From: Sitta carolinensis
Lineage: Eukaryota > Chordata > Aves > Passeriformes > Sittidae
Direction: 5' to 3'
Length of the DNA stretch: 64,000 bases
Assembly: GCA_032173965.1 (NCBI GenBank)
Contig: CM063299.1
Coordinates: forward strand, 2,973,501-3,037,500
Shown here: positions 21,667-34,350 of the stretch, in pieces
Numbering within the stretch: the first letter of the stretch is position 1
Layout of the letters: the number at the start of each line of letters is the position of its first letter
Notes under the pieces: model-generated
Told to the model about the DNA's origin: nothing
What the model saw: the letters and a program-made list of their open reading frames with translations, nothing else
Databases searched by the model: none
Translations under genes and position numbers: made by a program

Positions 21667-24600
21667 AACCATGCCCGATGAGCTGCCCTCCATGCATCCA
21701 ACCCACAGCGCACCCTCCCAGTGTGCTGCCAGCATGCGTTTTGGAGAGCACTGAAGGAGCTGCCCCCACCTCCAGTGGTGCTTTCCCCCCTAGCAGGGAT
21801 TTTGGCAGCCGGGTTAAGACCCCAGGTTTTCCCTCGGGCTGCTCTTTCTCCCTCCCCACTCCCGAGCATTTGGGCTGCCGCCCTAATTGCATTTTTCAGG
21901 AAAAGCTGCCGAAGCTGAAACAAGAGAACAGAAGGAAAAGGTCTTTCTAGCACTACAGGAGACCGAGGGAACCTTTTTTGGAAAATCCTAATGAAATAAT
22001 TGCGCCATGTCATCAGATTCGGTGGGGGAATACTCTTGTGGAGGGAAAGCAACTCTGCAGCCGGCCAAAGTCAACACTCCCCTGCGCAGAAAGCAGCAGT
22101 CTGGGCTGACGGCCCAGCACAAGTGAACCCAAACCTCTGAAAAAAATTCCTTCCCTGCCCCAAAATTAAAAGCAGAGCAGAACTTTCAGCCGTAGGCGTC
22201 TGTGGTTTGCAGCTATGCGGTGCTGGGAACTCCGGAGACTTCCTCAAGGAATTTACATTCCTTTGAAGAAATACTATGAGGCTGTTTGTCTTTGCTGAAA
22301 AATGCAGATGGAAAGAAAAAGAACATTAAGAATTTTGACTGAAATCTTTGGGGTCTGAGCAAATGTGCTGGACAGGTGTTTTCTTCCTTTTAATTTAAGT
22401 GCATCACCCCTAAAAAAGAGATGCTGGTCTCTGCAAGCAATAGGAAAACTGATCAGTCCTCGCTCCAAAATCTCCCATAAAAGCTCTTTATGAAATCAGA
22501 CGCCTTGGAAGGCACTGGAGCAGTTTCCAGATGAACACAATCATCGTTTCAGAGCTGCTGTGCAGCTCCTGGGTGAAAACCCACGCTGCCAACAACCCAC
22601 TAAGTGCAATTTAGGAGGGGGGAACTTGTGGCACATCCCAGCAGTCACCTCTGAGAGCTGTGGGTGCTCCCACAGCCACTCCCACGGGGATCAGGGTCCA
22701 AGCGAGAGGGATCTCAGTGCCTGGGATAAGCTGAGCTCCTGGAAATCTTTCAGCTCCTTATTTACTAGCAAAAAACCCTCCCATTGTGGCGTGGCTTGAC
22801 AAAAAAGGTAATTCTTTGTGCCCTTCCAGGTTCTCATCTCTGGGCTTTGCAGCCCACCCGAGGGTCTCCTGCAGCACCAACACCCAGGCCTGCCAATCTG
22901 CCTTGCTAGGATGAAAAGGAAGTGTTTAAGCAGAATTTTAACTGTTCAATAACTCCAATACTATGGAGTCACTGTGTACAGGGGCTCTGCTTTTCTGTGT
23001 GTACTCTGCCCTCTCGGAAAGTCTGACCGTTTTTAAACCTCTCAAACCGTACCAACCTGCGCCACCCCTGATGGCATCGGAAATCTTTTCCCCTGCCTGT
23101 TTGACCACATTATTTACTCTTTAACTGCCCACACACAGGCAGGACAGGGCAGATACAAGTCTCTTATCAAGATCCTCCTTCCATAAAGGACTTTCCACCA
23201 GGGCGGGCGTGCTCAGCTTAATCAGCAACCGAGCCACAGGCGATGCCATGGCGGGGGCTGTCGCTGGGAGAAGCAAACCAAAAGGATCCTGTGTTATTTG
23301 AAAACGATGGAAAGTTATTTCCAAAGGATGGGAAATGCCAGGCTGTGTGAGAGGAGCTGTACTCACCCAGCACTGGGACTGATGAGCGCTGACAGCACGT
23401 GGCTGAAACTGCCAAGGTTTCATCAGCTTTTACAGCCCTGCTGCCACCGCCCTCATGGAGCCAAGCAAAGGCTCGTGGAGGCTTGGACATCGTCACTTGG
23501 ATGCTGAGTCCTGGCTGTAAATCTGGGGAAAGAAAGGAACACCCAGCGCCCGGCGCAGGCTGCTCCTGCCCAAGGGCGGAGGGGGCAGGATCGGCAGGAG
23601 AAAAGCAAATGAGTCATTAATTCTCCGAGCGAAAGGAGCTGCTCCAGCGTCATGCAGAGCGTGGAAAAAGGCACTACCCCTTAATTAATTCCAAAGGAAA
23701 AATTAGGATCTCTCAGAAATCGCTCCCGCAGTGGCAGACAGCAGAAATGATGTGATTATTTAGGGGGCACGAGGTCGGCAGCGCTGAGCCACCCACGCGG
23801 TGCAGGGAGCTGCTGTGAATGAGGATGCTGCCAGGCAAGGTGGAAAAGGCAGAGGAGCTGCAGGAGCAGATGGGCAGCAGGGAGTGCTGGGTCCAGCACG
23901 TTTTGGGTGAGGTCCATCCCGGCCAATGGGATTTGCTGCTGTACAGAAAACACCCAGCAATGAGCATCAGTAACCATTTAATTCATGTTAGTGTCACACC
24001 CCACGTACAGCTAGAATTACACCCCGGCCTGAAACCATAAAAAGTGGCATTTTGTACAGAAAACACATAATCATCCTTTATTCCCCAAAGCTGTAAACTC
24101 CAAAGAACTAATGCACAAATAGAGACCTGCCAAATCTAATAAACACCCAAGAGCCAGGGGCACAAAAATCTTACACCAGAAGTAGAAAACTGTGGATTTG
24201 CTCTCTGAAAGTGGAACTCCGAACACTCAGCCCTGTAGCATTCTTCAAAGGCTGAAACTAAAAATTCATTTCTCCTTTTATTTCATCTTATCTACAGAAC
24301 GAAATGAGGGAAGCCTTTGGGTAAGACACACGATGATAACTGCAACATCGTCTTCAGCTATTCATAATTTAGTGAGAGACTTAGCCTTAGACAAAGCAAA
24401 GAAAAATTCATCTAAAATAAATTATTCATCCCCTCATGGGAATAATGAATCTCTGCAAACCCATGTCCCCTCCTCTCCAGCTCTGCAGTGTGATAACTTG
24501 TGAGCCATCCTGCACATGCACCTTGAGATAATCTGTCCTTGGGGAACAGCTGCTCAGAATCCCAATGTGCTTTCAACCATTCCTTATTTTGTCACCTAAC

Positions 24601-26274
24601 AGGGAATCAGGAGAGGAAGTAAACAAGGCAACAGCAGATTTATAAAACTGGAGTGATGAGAAACTGCTGTCCCTCCCCGCAGGTGTGGATATTGCTGCTC
24701 ATCACTCCCCATCCCAGTGAAGCTCTGGGTTTGGGGGGGATGGAGCTCATGTTCCTGGAGTCTGATACCCCCTCCCTGATGTGCAGCAGTGAGTTTTACA
24801 ATCCCTGTGAGTACAGCCCCTAAATAAACGCAGTCCTAAGGCCCAAACCTGCCCTCCCAGGAAGGCATCTGGCACATGGTTGTTCCTCACCTGCCACACT
24901 GGTACAGGACTTCTCCTTCATGCACATGCAAGAGAAGCTTGAGTTAAATAACAGAGGCACGACTGGTTGATCTGCCCTACACCCACATGGGATTCACTCA
25001 TGGTTGGGCATATACCTTCAAAGTCTCCCAGAAAGGGTACAGAGGAGTTTGGGAAGAAACCCAGCAGTGCTAATGACAAGGTGATGCCTCCCTGCATGGA
25101 GACTCCTTGGGGAAACACCCACTGATCCCAACCCTGCTCCAGGCTGGCCCTGCGGCTGGACCACGGGAAGAGGGGCCTGGGTTACCCAAAATATTTCACT
25201 GCTGCTTCTCCTCCCCTCTGCACTGCTGCAAGCTGAAGCTCAGAGCAGCAGGAGGGCCTTGAAACCTGAGGCTGCTGAAAGCTTCCTGTCCCAGCAAGTG
25301 CCCCTAGCTCCCTGACAGAGCCAACATTTCCAGCACCTCTCCTTGCAGGGCAGCAGAGGTGCCAAGGTGGCACAATCCAAGCTCGGGACACGAATGAGGG
25401 GTTGGAGCAGTCTGACACTTGCTCCATGAAGGGCTCTTTGTGGAGAGAGGGAGAGATGCTGGCCAGGAAGGATAGGAACTCCCACTGGGGACAGTGGGTG
25501 AGCCCAGCACACGCCAGGGAAATACCAAGCAGCTGGAGAGGGCTCCACACATGTCCTGCTTGGCCTTTAAGCTCTAACAGCAGCCAAGGCTGCCAGCTGG
25601 TTGGCAGGAGCTTTGCCAAGGTGCAGAAGGTATTAATTCAGCCCTTTCCTCCTGTTCTGAAAAGGATTTGCCTTGCTGTTTCACGGTGCTTTATGCATGC
25701 CTGTCATGGGAGCAGGGGAGAAGTCTGCCTTGGGGTTCCCTCCTGGGCTTCTCACTGATTCAGTGGAGCTGCAGATGCCAGATCCCAGCTGTTAAAGGTT
25801 TGGGGATTTGGTGGTGGTGATGGTTTGGGGTTGATTCCCCTACCCCACAATAAATAATGAATGAGAGGAACAGCTCTGCAGCAGGGAGTGAGCAGTAAAA
25901 CAGAACTGAGGCAGAACCCTGAGTGCTGCAGCAGGAGCTCACCAGGGTAAAAGCTGCGACACCGAGCGTTATCACAGCCAGACAGTCTCTGAATCCACCT
26001 AAAATGTCTCTGTAGCTGCTGGCTTCCAGATGCCCCTCTTTTCTCCATCACATGGACCTGGCAATGTCCTGGGTTTGACTCCTGCTAAGCTAAGGGCAAA
26101 CACCTTGGTCAGATTCTTCTTCCTTGGTCTGAAAGCGCGGCAGTACACGATGGCTGAGGGATCACAGGGACCGGGAGGGGCAGCACACGGGCGTTCAGCA
26201 GCACGCTGTAAATCACAGCCCTGACCACCTCTGCTGCCCCTCGCTCCCGAGCCACGGAGTTTCCCTGTGCTCCC
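21667..26274. other. intergenic stretch between RFLNB and VPS53, includes probable VPS53 3'UTR
   Basis: No conserved coding exon seen. The right-hand part from 26.27 kb down to about 24.1 kb is probably VPS53 3'UTR because the first canonical minus-strand poly-A signals downstream of its stop are at 24.28 and 24.08 kb. The remainder shows no recognised element. Confidence 0.45.
24077..24082 (-). terminator. VPS53: candidate poly-A signal for VPS53 (distal)
   Basis: AATAAA on the minus strand in a ggggAATAAAgg context, about 2.2 kb past the stop. A second copy lies at 24277-24282. Either could be used; this is inference from hexamer and position only. Confidence 0.25.
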
Positions 26275-26445
26275 TCAGAGTCTCTTTTTGATGAGTTTCT
26301 CCAGTTTGCGTATCCGAGAGGATTCCTGCTCGGGCGTGGGCGCGCTCAGCGAGAGCGAGCCGGCGCTGTCCCCGCCGGGCGGAGGAGCGGGGAGGCGCAG
26401 GCGGAAAAGGTCCAGCATGCTGCTCTGCTCACTCCTCTTCAGGCC
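26275..26445 (-). CDS. VPS53: VPS53 terminal coding exon
   Basis: Acceptor CCCGCAG. Reads [20 protein letters not shown], then a Pro/Gly/Ser-rich linker, [20 protein letters not shown], Leu and TGA at 26275-26277. 56 residues. The basic amphipathic tail matches the long vertebrate isoform. Codon composition is more GC-rich than in neighbouring exons. Confidence 0.96.
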   Translation of the reverse strand, partial: GLKRSEQSSMLDLFRLRLPAPPPGGDSAGSLSLSAPTPEQESSRIRKLEKLIKKRL

Positions 26446-26772
26446 CTGCGGGAGCAAAGGACAGCATTCATCCGTCTGGGAGCAGCTGCAGCACAGCCCA
26501 TTGCAAACCCCGACCTCCCGTTCACCCACCGGGAGCTGCACAAAGACCTCTGGATGACCCCGGGCTCAGCCCCGGAGCAGAGCAGGTATGAAAATGTGAA
26601 ATGAACTGGGAACTTATTTCTTCAGTAGCAACTCTGCTTTCCAAGTTAAGATACATTTGTCTTACAGTGCTTCTCCCACCCCCAAGCCCCTCAGAATTCA
26701 CAGTGAGATAAAGTCCCCAGCAATCCCAAAGCTGCACTAGAGGATGAGCAGAAGCCCTGGACAGGTTCTAAC

Positions 26773-26877
26773 CTTCATGTCGAGGATCTTCTGGAATGTG
26801 TCAGTGCTGCAGTCAGCAAGAAGCTTGATGTAATTGTCCACAAACACAACTGGGGGCTCATGTGGAGCCATCACCAC
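26773..26877 (-). CDS. VPS53: VPS53 exon ([20 protein letters not shown])
   Basis: Acceptor TTGGCAG, donor AAG/GTTAGA, phase 0 at both ends, 35 codons. Contains [19 protein letters not shown] and QKILDMK. Part of the conserved C-terminal helical bundle of the protein. Confidence 0.96.
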
Positions 26878-29299
26878 CTGCCAAGGCAAGGAAAAAGAGA
26901 TCAGACAAATAATAGGAGTTAAAGCCAGTGCTCAGTCAACTCTGGCACAGTAACAGCAGGACTGACTCCTAAAATAAAATGCTTAAGGAATAAGAAAGAG
27001 GCTGCTTATGAGAGAGATAAAGGTGAGTGAGGAGAAGCAGGGCAAGGAGCAAGGAGGAGTCAGGTCCCTTTCAGCACAGCAGTGCTGCTCATGGGCTCTG
27101 CATCATGTTTCAAAGAGCAGCAGGACTTTGTCTGTGGCCTGTGGGCTGGCAGGCACAGGGGTATTGTTAAAGCTCAAGATTTGATCACGTTTCATGGGGA
27201 AGACAAGCTGGGGAGTTGCTCAGGGGACAGCTCTGGCAGTGGTGGTGACACTCACAAAGTCCCCAGGGATCAGGCAGCCTGGACACAGGCCAGACCCTCA
27301 CTTTGGCTGCGTGTCCCTCTTGCTCCCTCCTGCCTGGAGGCAGGACACACAGCGTGTCACAGGGGAATGTGACAGCTCTCTGTGGTCACTCCCTCGGTCC
27401 CCAGGACTCTGCTCTGCAGCTCTCCTGACACGTCACCAGTGGGTGAGCAGTGCCACACACAGCCACTCTGTCCCTGGGGTGCAGCTCCTCTTGGACACTC
27501 CTCTGGACAGACTGGGATGAAGGACGGGAACCCCCCACCAACATCTGCCCAGGAGCAATAGTAAAAAACAGAAAAAATCATAATAGCCTCAAAGCTGGTA
27601 AGATGATCCCGCACTGATGTGCTTTTCTTACACAAGCAGCAAGCTCCACAGGGAAGACATCTTTTGATAGTGCTGGGCAGCCAAACCATTTTCCTGGGGA
27701 AGGGTGTGTATGTGTTTGTGTGTGTAAATGGGCAGAAACAGCACCAGACCAGACTTTCCTGTCTCCAAAAACATTTCCATATGTTTGCACTGACCCAACT
27801 CACCCCACACTGTATTCTGTCACCAAGACATTTCTTTCTTTCCCTGCACTTCAGACCACTGAAACATCATAGCCATGTATACACTTATAAATCCTTAATT
27901 TACAGCCCTTGTAAAAATCTTCTGCCAAGATGAAAAGCTGGAGCTTCAGACAGAGAAGGGGAAGAGCTCTGCAGGATGTGCACAGCCTGGAGCCCTCCTC
28001 CCCATCCCATCTGTGCTTTGTGGGGCTCAGCTGAATAGATTTGTTTGGGCTGCTCATGGACCCAAAGTTTGTCTTCCTGAATTACCTTCCCCAGAAGAAG
28101 CCTGGGAACTCACAGTGCAGCTGCCAGTGGCTGTGTGATTTGCAGTTATGCTGACACAGAGCCCTCACCTGGGGCCAGAAGGGCTTTGTGCAGCAGCAGG
28201 GCCAGCATGGGCTGTGTGACACAACAGTGCCACTCCATGTGCTGCTCTCCTCTCCAATGTGATGCTAAGGGTAGACAAATTAACTCCATTTCTCTTCTGA
28301 TTCACACATAAGCTCCAAGGTACCTGTTCTGTACCAATCTTCCCTGCTCCCATTAGCACAAACCAGGGCATTTCTAAGAAAATTGGACTACAATTCACTA
28401 ACATCTCAGACACCTTACTCCAAAAGCATGGAGCTGGAGAGCTGATGTCCTGAATCCAGAGCACGAGCTCAGCTGTGACATTCCCCTGGGCATGGGAGCA
28501 AAGCCACACTGAGCAGCAGGTGAGGAGGGGCAGCTCAGGCTCCTCACCCCCCCTGCCTTGGCTGTGCTTTACAGGAGGCTCTGGCTGGCAGCTGCCTGTC
28601 CTGCCTGACCCCAGGTCCCACTGATTCCCTCACAGGAATGCCTTCCAGCATTGCTGGCAAGCAGGGGACAATCCCTTCACCCAGGAGGGTACAGCTCCCA
28701 TGGCTTCTCCTGGGATCAATCCTGACTTCTCACTTCAGCACCAACTGGGAAGGGCAGATTGCTTTGCTTGTTGCTTTTTACAAAGACAACACACTGCTTT
28801 TGGGTCATTTTCCAGGCACCAGGTCTGGAAAATGAAAAAGGGCTCTGGTGAATACAGTAACCCAGACATGTTTGCACTGGCTGTTACACTAGACAGTAAA
28901 CAGGTGACTCAAGCACAGCTTGGCTCCCCTGCGTGACGGAGTCTGCACAAAGGCCTGGAGTAACCTGAACCCTGGGGTTTGCCCCACAGCACTGCCTGGG
29001 GATGCAAACTCTGATTTTCACAAGCTCCTGAGGGAACATGGAGCCCCAACTCTCCTAGCAAGCAGAACTTGAGCCTTTGGTTGCCTTGAAAAGTGAGGGT
29101 GAAAACTCCAAAGTGATATTAAAAGAGAATGGGGGCAAACCCAAGGGGAGTGAGGCAGCTCTGCAGAGCAGCTGGCAGAGCCCCCAGGCAGGATCACAAA
29201 CGGCCATGTGCAATTGCAGATTGCTGCATTCAAAGGAAGGGCCCCCTGGAATTTGCTCGCTGTGATTCCCAGTCCAGCAGTCTGGCTGGCAGGTTATCA

Positions 29300-29461
<162 letters not shown>

Positions 29462-31692
29462 TTAACCACACTCTGTTACTCGGGCTCCTTCTACCAAGAT
29501 CCATCAGCTGCTGTAACCCAACATCCTTCAAAGTTTAACACTTTAGTATCCTGGTAATTGGCCTGCAGGAACACGAGGGACTGGCCCATGTGATGGCACT
29601 TTCAGGAGACATGACCACCCATGGCTACACATCAGCATCGTGGCTGATTTTAACAGAGCACTGCTCTGCTGACTGGAAATGACTTATGGCAGCCCAGCAT
29701 CTGGCACATCAGGCACACATTTCCAGTCCTTCCCCCCAACAGTATGAAGTGAAACAATCTTGATTACCTGGAGCTGTAACATGATTTAGATATCAGGGTC
29801 AAATGAACTAACACCATGCTTCCTCTTGCACCCAGCTTCCCACAGGATCAGGTTTTCTGCATTTACTCAACCCCTTGATTGGGTTTTTTTTTCCTTAAAA
29901 ACTGACATACAGCTACGTTGAGAACTGCTCACAGCCTGGATTTTGCTTGTTACTATCCCAGCAAATGAATAAGCAGCAGCCATGAAATTGAGCCCAGACA
30001 GAGCAGCACTGTCTCATGACAAAATTCTGTGGGTTAGAGCTCCTTAGAGCAAAATTATCCTGAACACCACACTCCTCTGATTGTACAAAGCATGTCTGAA
30101 GAGACAAGACCAGTGAAGAACAGAAACCTGAAATCCAGCTGGAGGAAGAGCAGCCCAGTTTATTCAGACAGCACTGAGTGTGAAAGCCTGCTGGGCTGTG
30201 GGCACACCCAGAGCACTTCCTCAAAAAGGGAACTGGTGGAAGCTCGCTCTGGAGGGACACAAAACATCCTGGGCACTGCAGAACCCCCAGCAGTGACCAC
30301 AACAGTGGGAACACTGGCCTCAGCACATGTGGGAATGCAAAGGAACACAAAGGACTGGGCTGTGGAGGAGGAGGAGAGATTCCAGGCTGGCTGGAACCTG
30401 GACCTGTTATCTGCTGTGTCCTTGCTGGGTGCTGCCTTTCCATGCTTTGCATGAGAAGAACTGATGCCATCACCCTCCTGCTGGGAAGCCAGCAAACCAC
30501 AGCACAGCTGAGCAGCTCTGTGCACCCCAGGCTGCTGGAGCTCAGGCTGCCATAGGTGGATTCCTGTGTGTCTCCCTGGGATCCCAGAGAGGGAGAGATT
30601 CCACAGTTGGGGAATTCACATCTTTCCCACATAAACTCTCCCATGGCTAACAGGAATTCTGCACATTCTGCAGCCTTTCCCACAGGCACAGCTTTTGCAG
30701 ACTCTGTCCCCTCACCCCATTTTCCCCTGTGACCCATTCCAGGGCCCTGGCATTGCTAACTCACTGCCAAAGCTCACTGGGATGCAGAGCTGTTAAGTCA
30801 GAGAGGAAAACACAGAAAGCAAAACCCCACAGGTCTTGTACCCTGCACTGAACCCTGAATACCTCCATAAATATCACCTCAGTATTCAAATTCCAACCAT
30901 AATTATTAGCAAACAGCAGGAAAAACTGTGTGTAGAAGCAGAAAGGCCAGGAAAATGTATTCCTCAGCAACATTTGCACCAGGGAGGAGAAAGTGGCAGG
31001 GAAAAGATGCTGGTGGGTGACCAGGGGGGTTCAAAAGATTTTAAGGGAATTGGGGTTCTCCATGCTGCAGAGAGATCAGCTACTGAGACCTGTGTACCCC
31101 TAGCCCCAGGGAGGTGTGTCCCACTTCTAATGACATGTATTCACTGGGAATCAGGCTAATAAAAACCTTCCCAGTCTGCTTTAAAGAAGCAAATTGGGCC
31201 TGTTATTTCCATATAGGAATATTGAAAGCTTTTAACATTAGACACAAGCCCACTGCTGGTTAATCACTTGAGAAGCTTATTTAAAAAAGACTCCCTTTAA
31301 TCACTCTCAGGTTATTGCTCATCACACAAGAGGAGCAGGCACCAAGCTTCACTCATTTGCTTTCCATTAAGGATGAGGAAGGTTTTGATGTAAAGCCCCT
31401 GTTTCGTTTTGCAGACACTGCTCAGAACCATCTTTGATGCCTAAAACCCAAGCAGCTTTGAAGGCACACATTTGAAGTTCATGATGGTCCCATTAGGGAT
31501 GATTCTGCTTTTTTTGCTTTCTCTTTTTTTTTTATGAGCCCACAAGGCTAATAAGCTCTGTGTGCAGGGGACAGATGAAATCCTGCCTTCTCCAAATCCC
31601 ATCCTCAGAGAGCAGCAGGGTCCAGCCCACAGGCAGGGTGGGAGATGCCTCAATTTCTTGAACCCAAACAGCCAATGCTGATTTCTTCTTAC

Positions 31693-31762
31693 CTGTTCTG
31701 CACCCACCATGCTGATAGGTTTGCACTTGAAGAGATGGTTAATGAACTTGGGAATGAAGGAG
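31693..31762 (-). CDS. VPS53: VPS53 exon ([19 protein letters not shown])
   Basis: Acceptor CCTGCAG, donor CAG/GTAAGA. The first base completes an Asn codon (AA/C) with the upstream exon. 70 nt, ends GAEQ. Confidence 0.96.
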
Positions 31763-33843
31763 CTGCAGGAGAGATACAAAATGATACAATTACATAAGAA
31801 TATTTGCACTCAGCCAGTCTTCTGTGGTGACAAAGCATGCAGAACCAAACCAGGATGGCTTCCACAAAGACACTCTGAGTGCCAGCTTCCCAAGCTGATT
31901 CCAGACATGTTAAATATACTAAATTAAAAAATCCCAACCCCTAGACACAGCTCTTTTGCTTTAATCCCTCCTGATGTCACTGAGAAGCAGCACACATACT
32001 CCAGGTAAATAAATTGCCATAAACTAAATATTAAGTATACAGTAAAAGGTCAGCAAACAAACTATTGTGCATCATAAAAATAGCAACACACCAGGATTAG
32101 TCTCAGTTCTCATGAGTGGAAGTATCTTGACTGGATCCAGAACCTACATTTTCCTGCACACAAGTAATTCCATAACATGCATATTACACACTGAACTTGA
32201 GGTCCAGCCAAGGCTGGAGGTCTGCTGGGCCCTGGACACTCACACAAGGCACCCTTCCAGAAAGCTCCTGGCCAACACAATCAAGACAAGAAAAAGTTTT
32301 GTGAAAAGGAAAACACCATTACCATATTTTACTGTCATGGACTTCAGACTCAGAAAAGTGACTGCCCAGGCAGAGAGATCTTGGTGAGGATGGAAGCCAA
32401 ATATTCACCACTTCAGAGCATCAGCTTTGGTTTTAGCTTTCTGCCTCTTGATTTGAGGCTCTGAAGCAGTTTCATTCCCCAGAGGAGAAGCAGATGCTCC
32501 CTCCCAGCAGAAACACTGGCTGGGCACCTGCAGGACAAGCTCCTGCCCAGCTCCTCCACCAAGGAGCAGCACCAGGAAAGCTCAGGAGCTGCAGGAGCAA
32601 CAAACTCTGCCAGGACCACACCACTTGGCTAAGTCTTCCTCTTGCTGCCTTGTTTTTAATGCACTCTGCCTCTTTCACATGCCCTCCTTTGGCTGAATGC
32701 CTGCAGGGCTCACATTTCCAGCACTTGTCCGTGACCTGGTGGCAGCTCTTGGGTTTTCATGGCTCTGTCCTAAGAGAGTCTCAGTCAGTCTGGCTGCTGT
32801 GCTTTGGGCTGGCCATGATGCTGATCTAAATTCAGCATGCTTTCCTCCTTGCATCTGTTAAGCTTTTTGTTCCCTCCCCACAAAGCAAGGAGCACGGACA
32901 GCATCTTGTTTGTCCTGCCACCTGTTTTCCAAGCCAGGACATTTATTTCTCATCCTTCCCCATGGAAGAGTGACAGAAGTGTAGCTCAGGCATGGAGCCT
33001 GCCAAGCTGCTGAGCAAACCCAAAGGAATGGCTCAAGGAAGAGCTCTCACAAGCAAAGGTTCCTTCCCTTCCCTCAGACACAGCCACTACCTCTCTCAGT
33101 GAATCATTTTATCCTGGAGAGGTGTCAAGGAGAGCAATTTCAAACTACTGTTGAGAACCAGCTACTGGGCTGCCCCAAGCAGCTTTGAATTTGGCCACCA
33201 GAGAAACAACCTTGGCAAGAAAACAGAAAGAGGAGGAGGAAAAGAAGCCCTGGTTCCTCTTGCACAAAAGCATTACAGTAGAGATTTAACCTATCTGTTT
33301 TAAAAGTCCATTTTTCAGGTCTATAACTAATTCCCAGAGGGCAATTAGAGAGTGATGAGCACAGCTGGAGCTTAGGTGATCCTAGAAAATGATAAATTAG
33401 CAGCAACTCTGGATGCAGCAGCTCACTGCTGGCAGAACAGTGCAAGAAATTAATTGTGCCTTTGATAGCGTAGGTAGATCCAATTGTCCCTCCCTCTGCA
33501 AGGTCAGGCATGAAGCTACAGCTCATGTTGTGTATGAGAAACAGGGTGAACCTCTCCTTCTGCAGGGTGGCAGCCCAAGGAAGCCCTCCCCTGTCAGTCT
33601 TAATCTCCTTTTCTCTATAACCACACAATGTCCCATAGACAGTGTTCTGTCTTGCCTGAAACAATTCCCAGGCCCCTCTGGCTGGCCACCCACCCTCAGT
33701 GCAGAGGGGTAAAGTGACCTTCCAGCCCCACATGCCTCTTATTTCACGCTGCCTTATTGGAAACAGCTTCCCAACTCCAGCAGGACAGACAAGACAAACT
33801 CTAAGAGCCAAGGGCTGCTCTGGAATCCTTTTCCTTTTCTCCA

Positions 33844-33846
33844 CCC

Positions 33847-33877
<31 letters not shown>
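33844..33877. repeat. C-run followed by T-run
   Basis: About 11 C followed by about 23 T: a low-complexity pyrimidine block in a VPS53 intron. Confidence 0.9.
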
Positions 33878-34330
33878 GGACTAGCAGAGACCATCAAGAG
33901 CAGTTGCACTTAACAGAAAAATGCACTGGAGCCTCTTGCCTAGGCTGGACTGGCTGCCTGTGCTCTCAGAGTACAGCAGGCAATGCTGATGTGAATAATA
34001 CGTGCATGTTCAGGGGTAATGCTCTGCACGAGGCTCTGTGCTCTGAATGCCTTTACTCCCTGCACAATCACAGCTAGATTGGATGCCAGAATTCATTTAC
34101 AGCTTCAGCTATAAAACTGAACCCAGCAAAGCCTCCCTAGAAGCAGAGAAGTCCCCAGTGTAATAATAAAGCAGTGCAAGGCAGATGAGGAACCCAAAGC
34201 ACAGAAACCACAGCATCCCATCCAACGGGAGTGGCTCTGCCAAAGCCTGCATTTTCCTAATCCCCTGCACTGATGATGCATCCAACACAATGCCTTGCTG
34301 AGTGAGGCACAGACAGACATGCAACCACAG

Positions 34331-34350
34331 TCTGTCTGTCTGTCTGTCTG
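34331..34350. repeat. (TCTG)5 microsatellite
   Basis: Five perfect tctg units within a VPS53 intron. Confidence 0.9.

Noticed and set aside
20289..22052. Long frames (391 codons on +, 454 and 259 codons on -) around the RFLNB start
   Set aside because: GC-rich island composition depletes stops. Only the part 20916-21119 of the 454-codon frame is real coding sequence (RFLNB exon 1); the rest is upstream region and intron.
29913..30737. 274-codon minus-strand frame in a VPS53 intron
   Set aside because: No recognisable similarity, no consistent splice context, and it overlaps other open frames; treated as chance.
33140..33844. 234-codon minus-strand frame in a VPS53 intron
   Set aside because: Low-complexity ends and no domain or conserved motif; it reads into the pyrimidine homopolymer.
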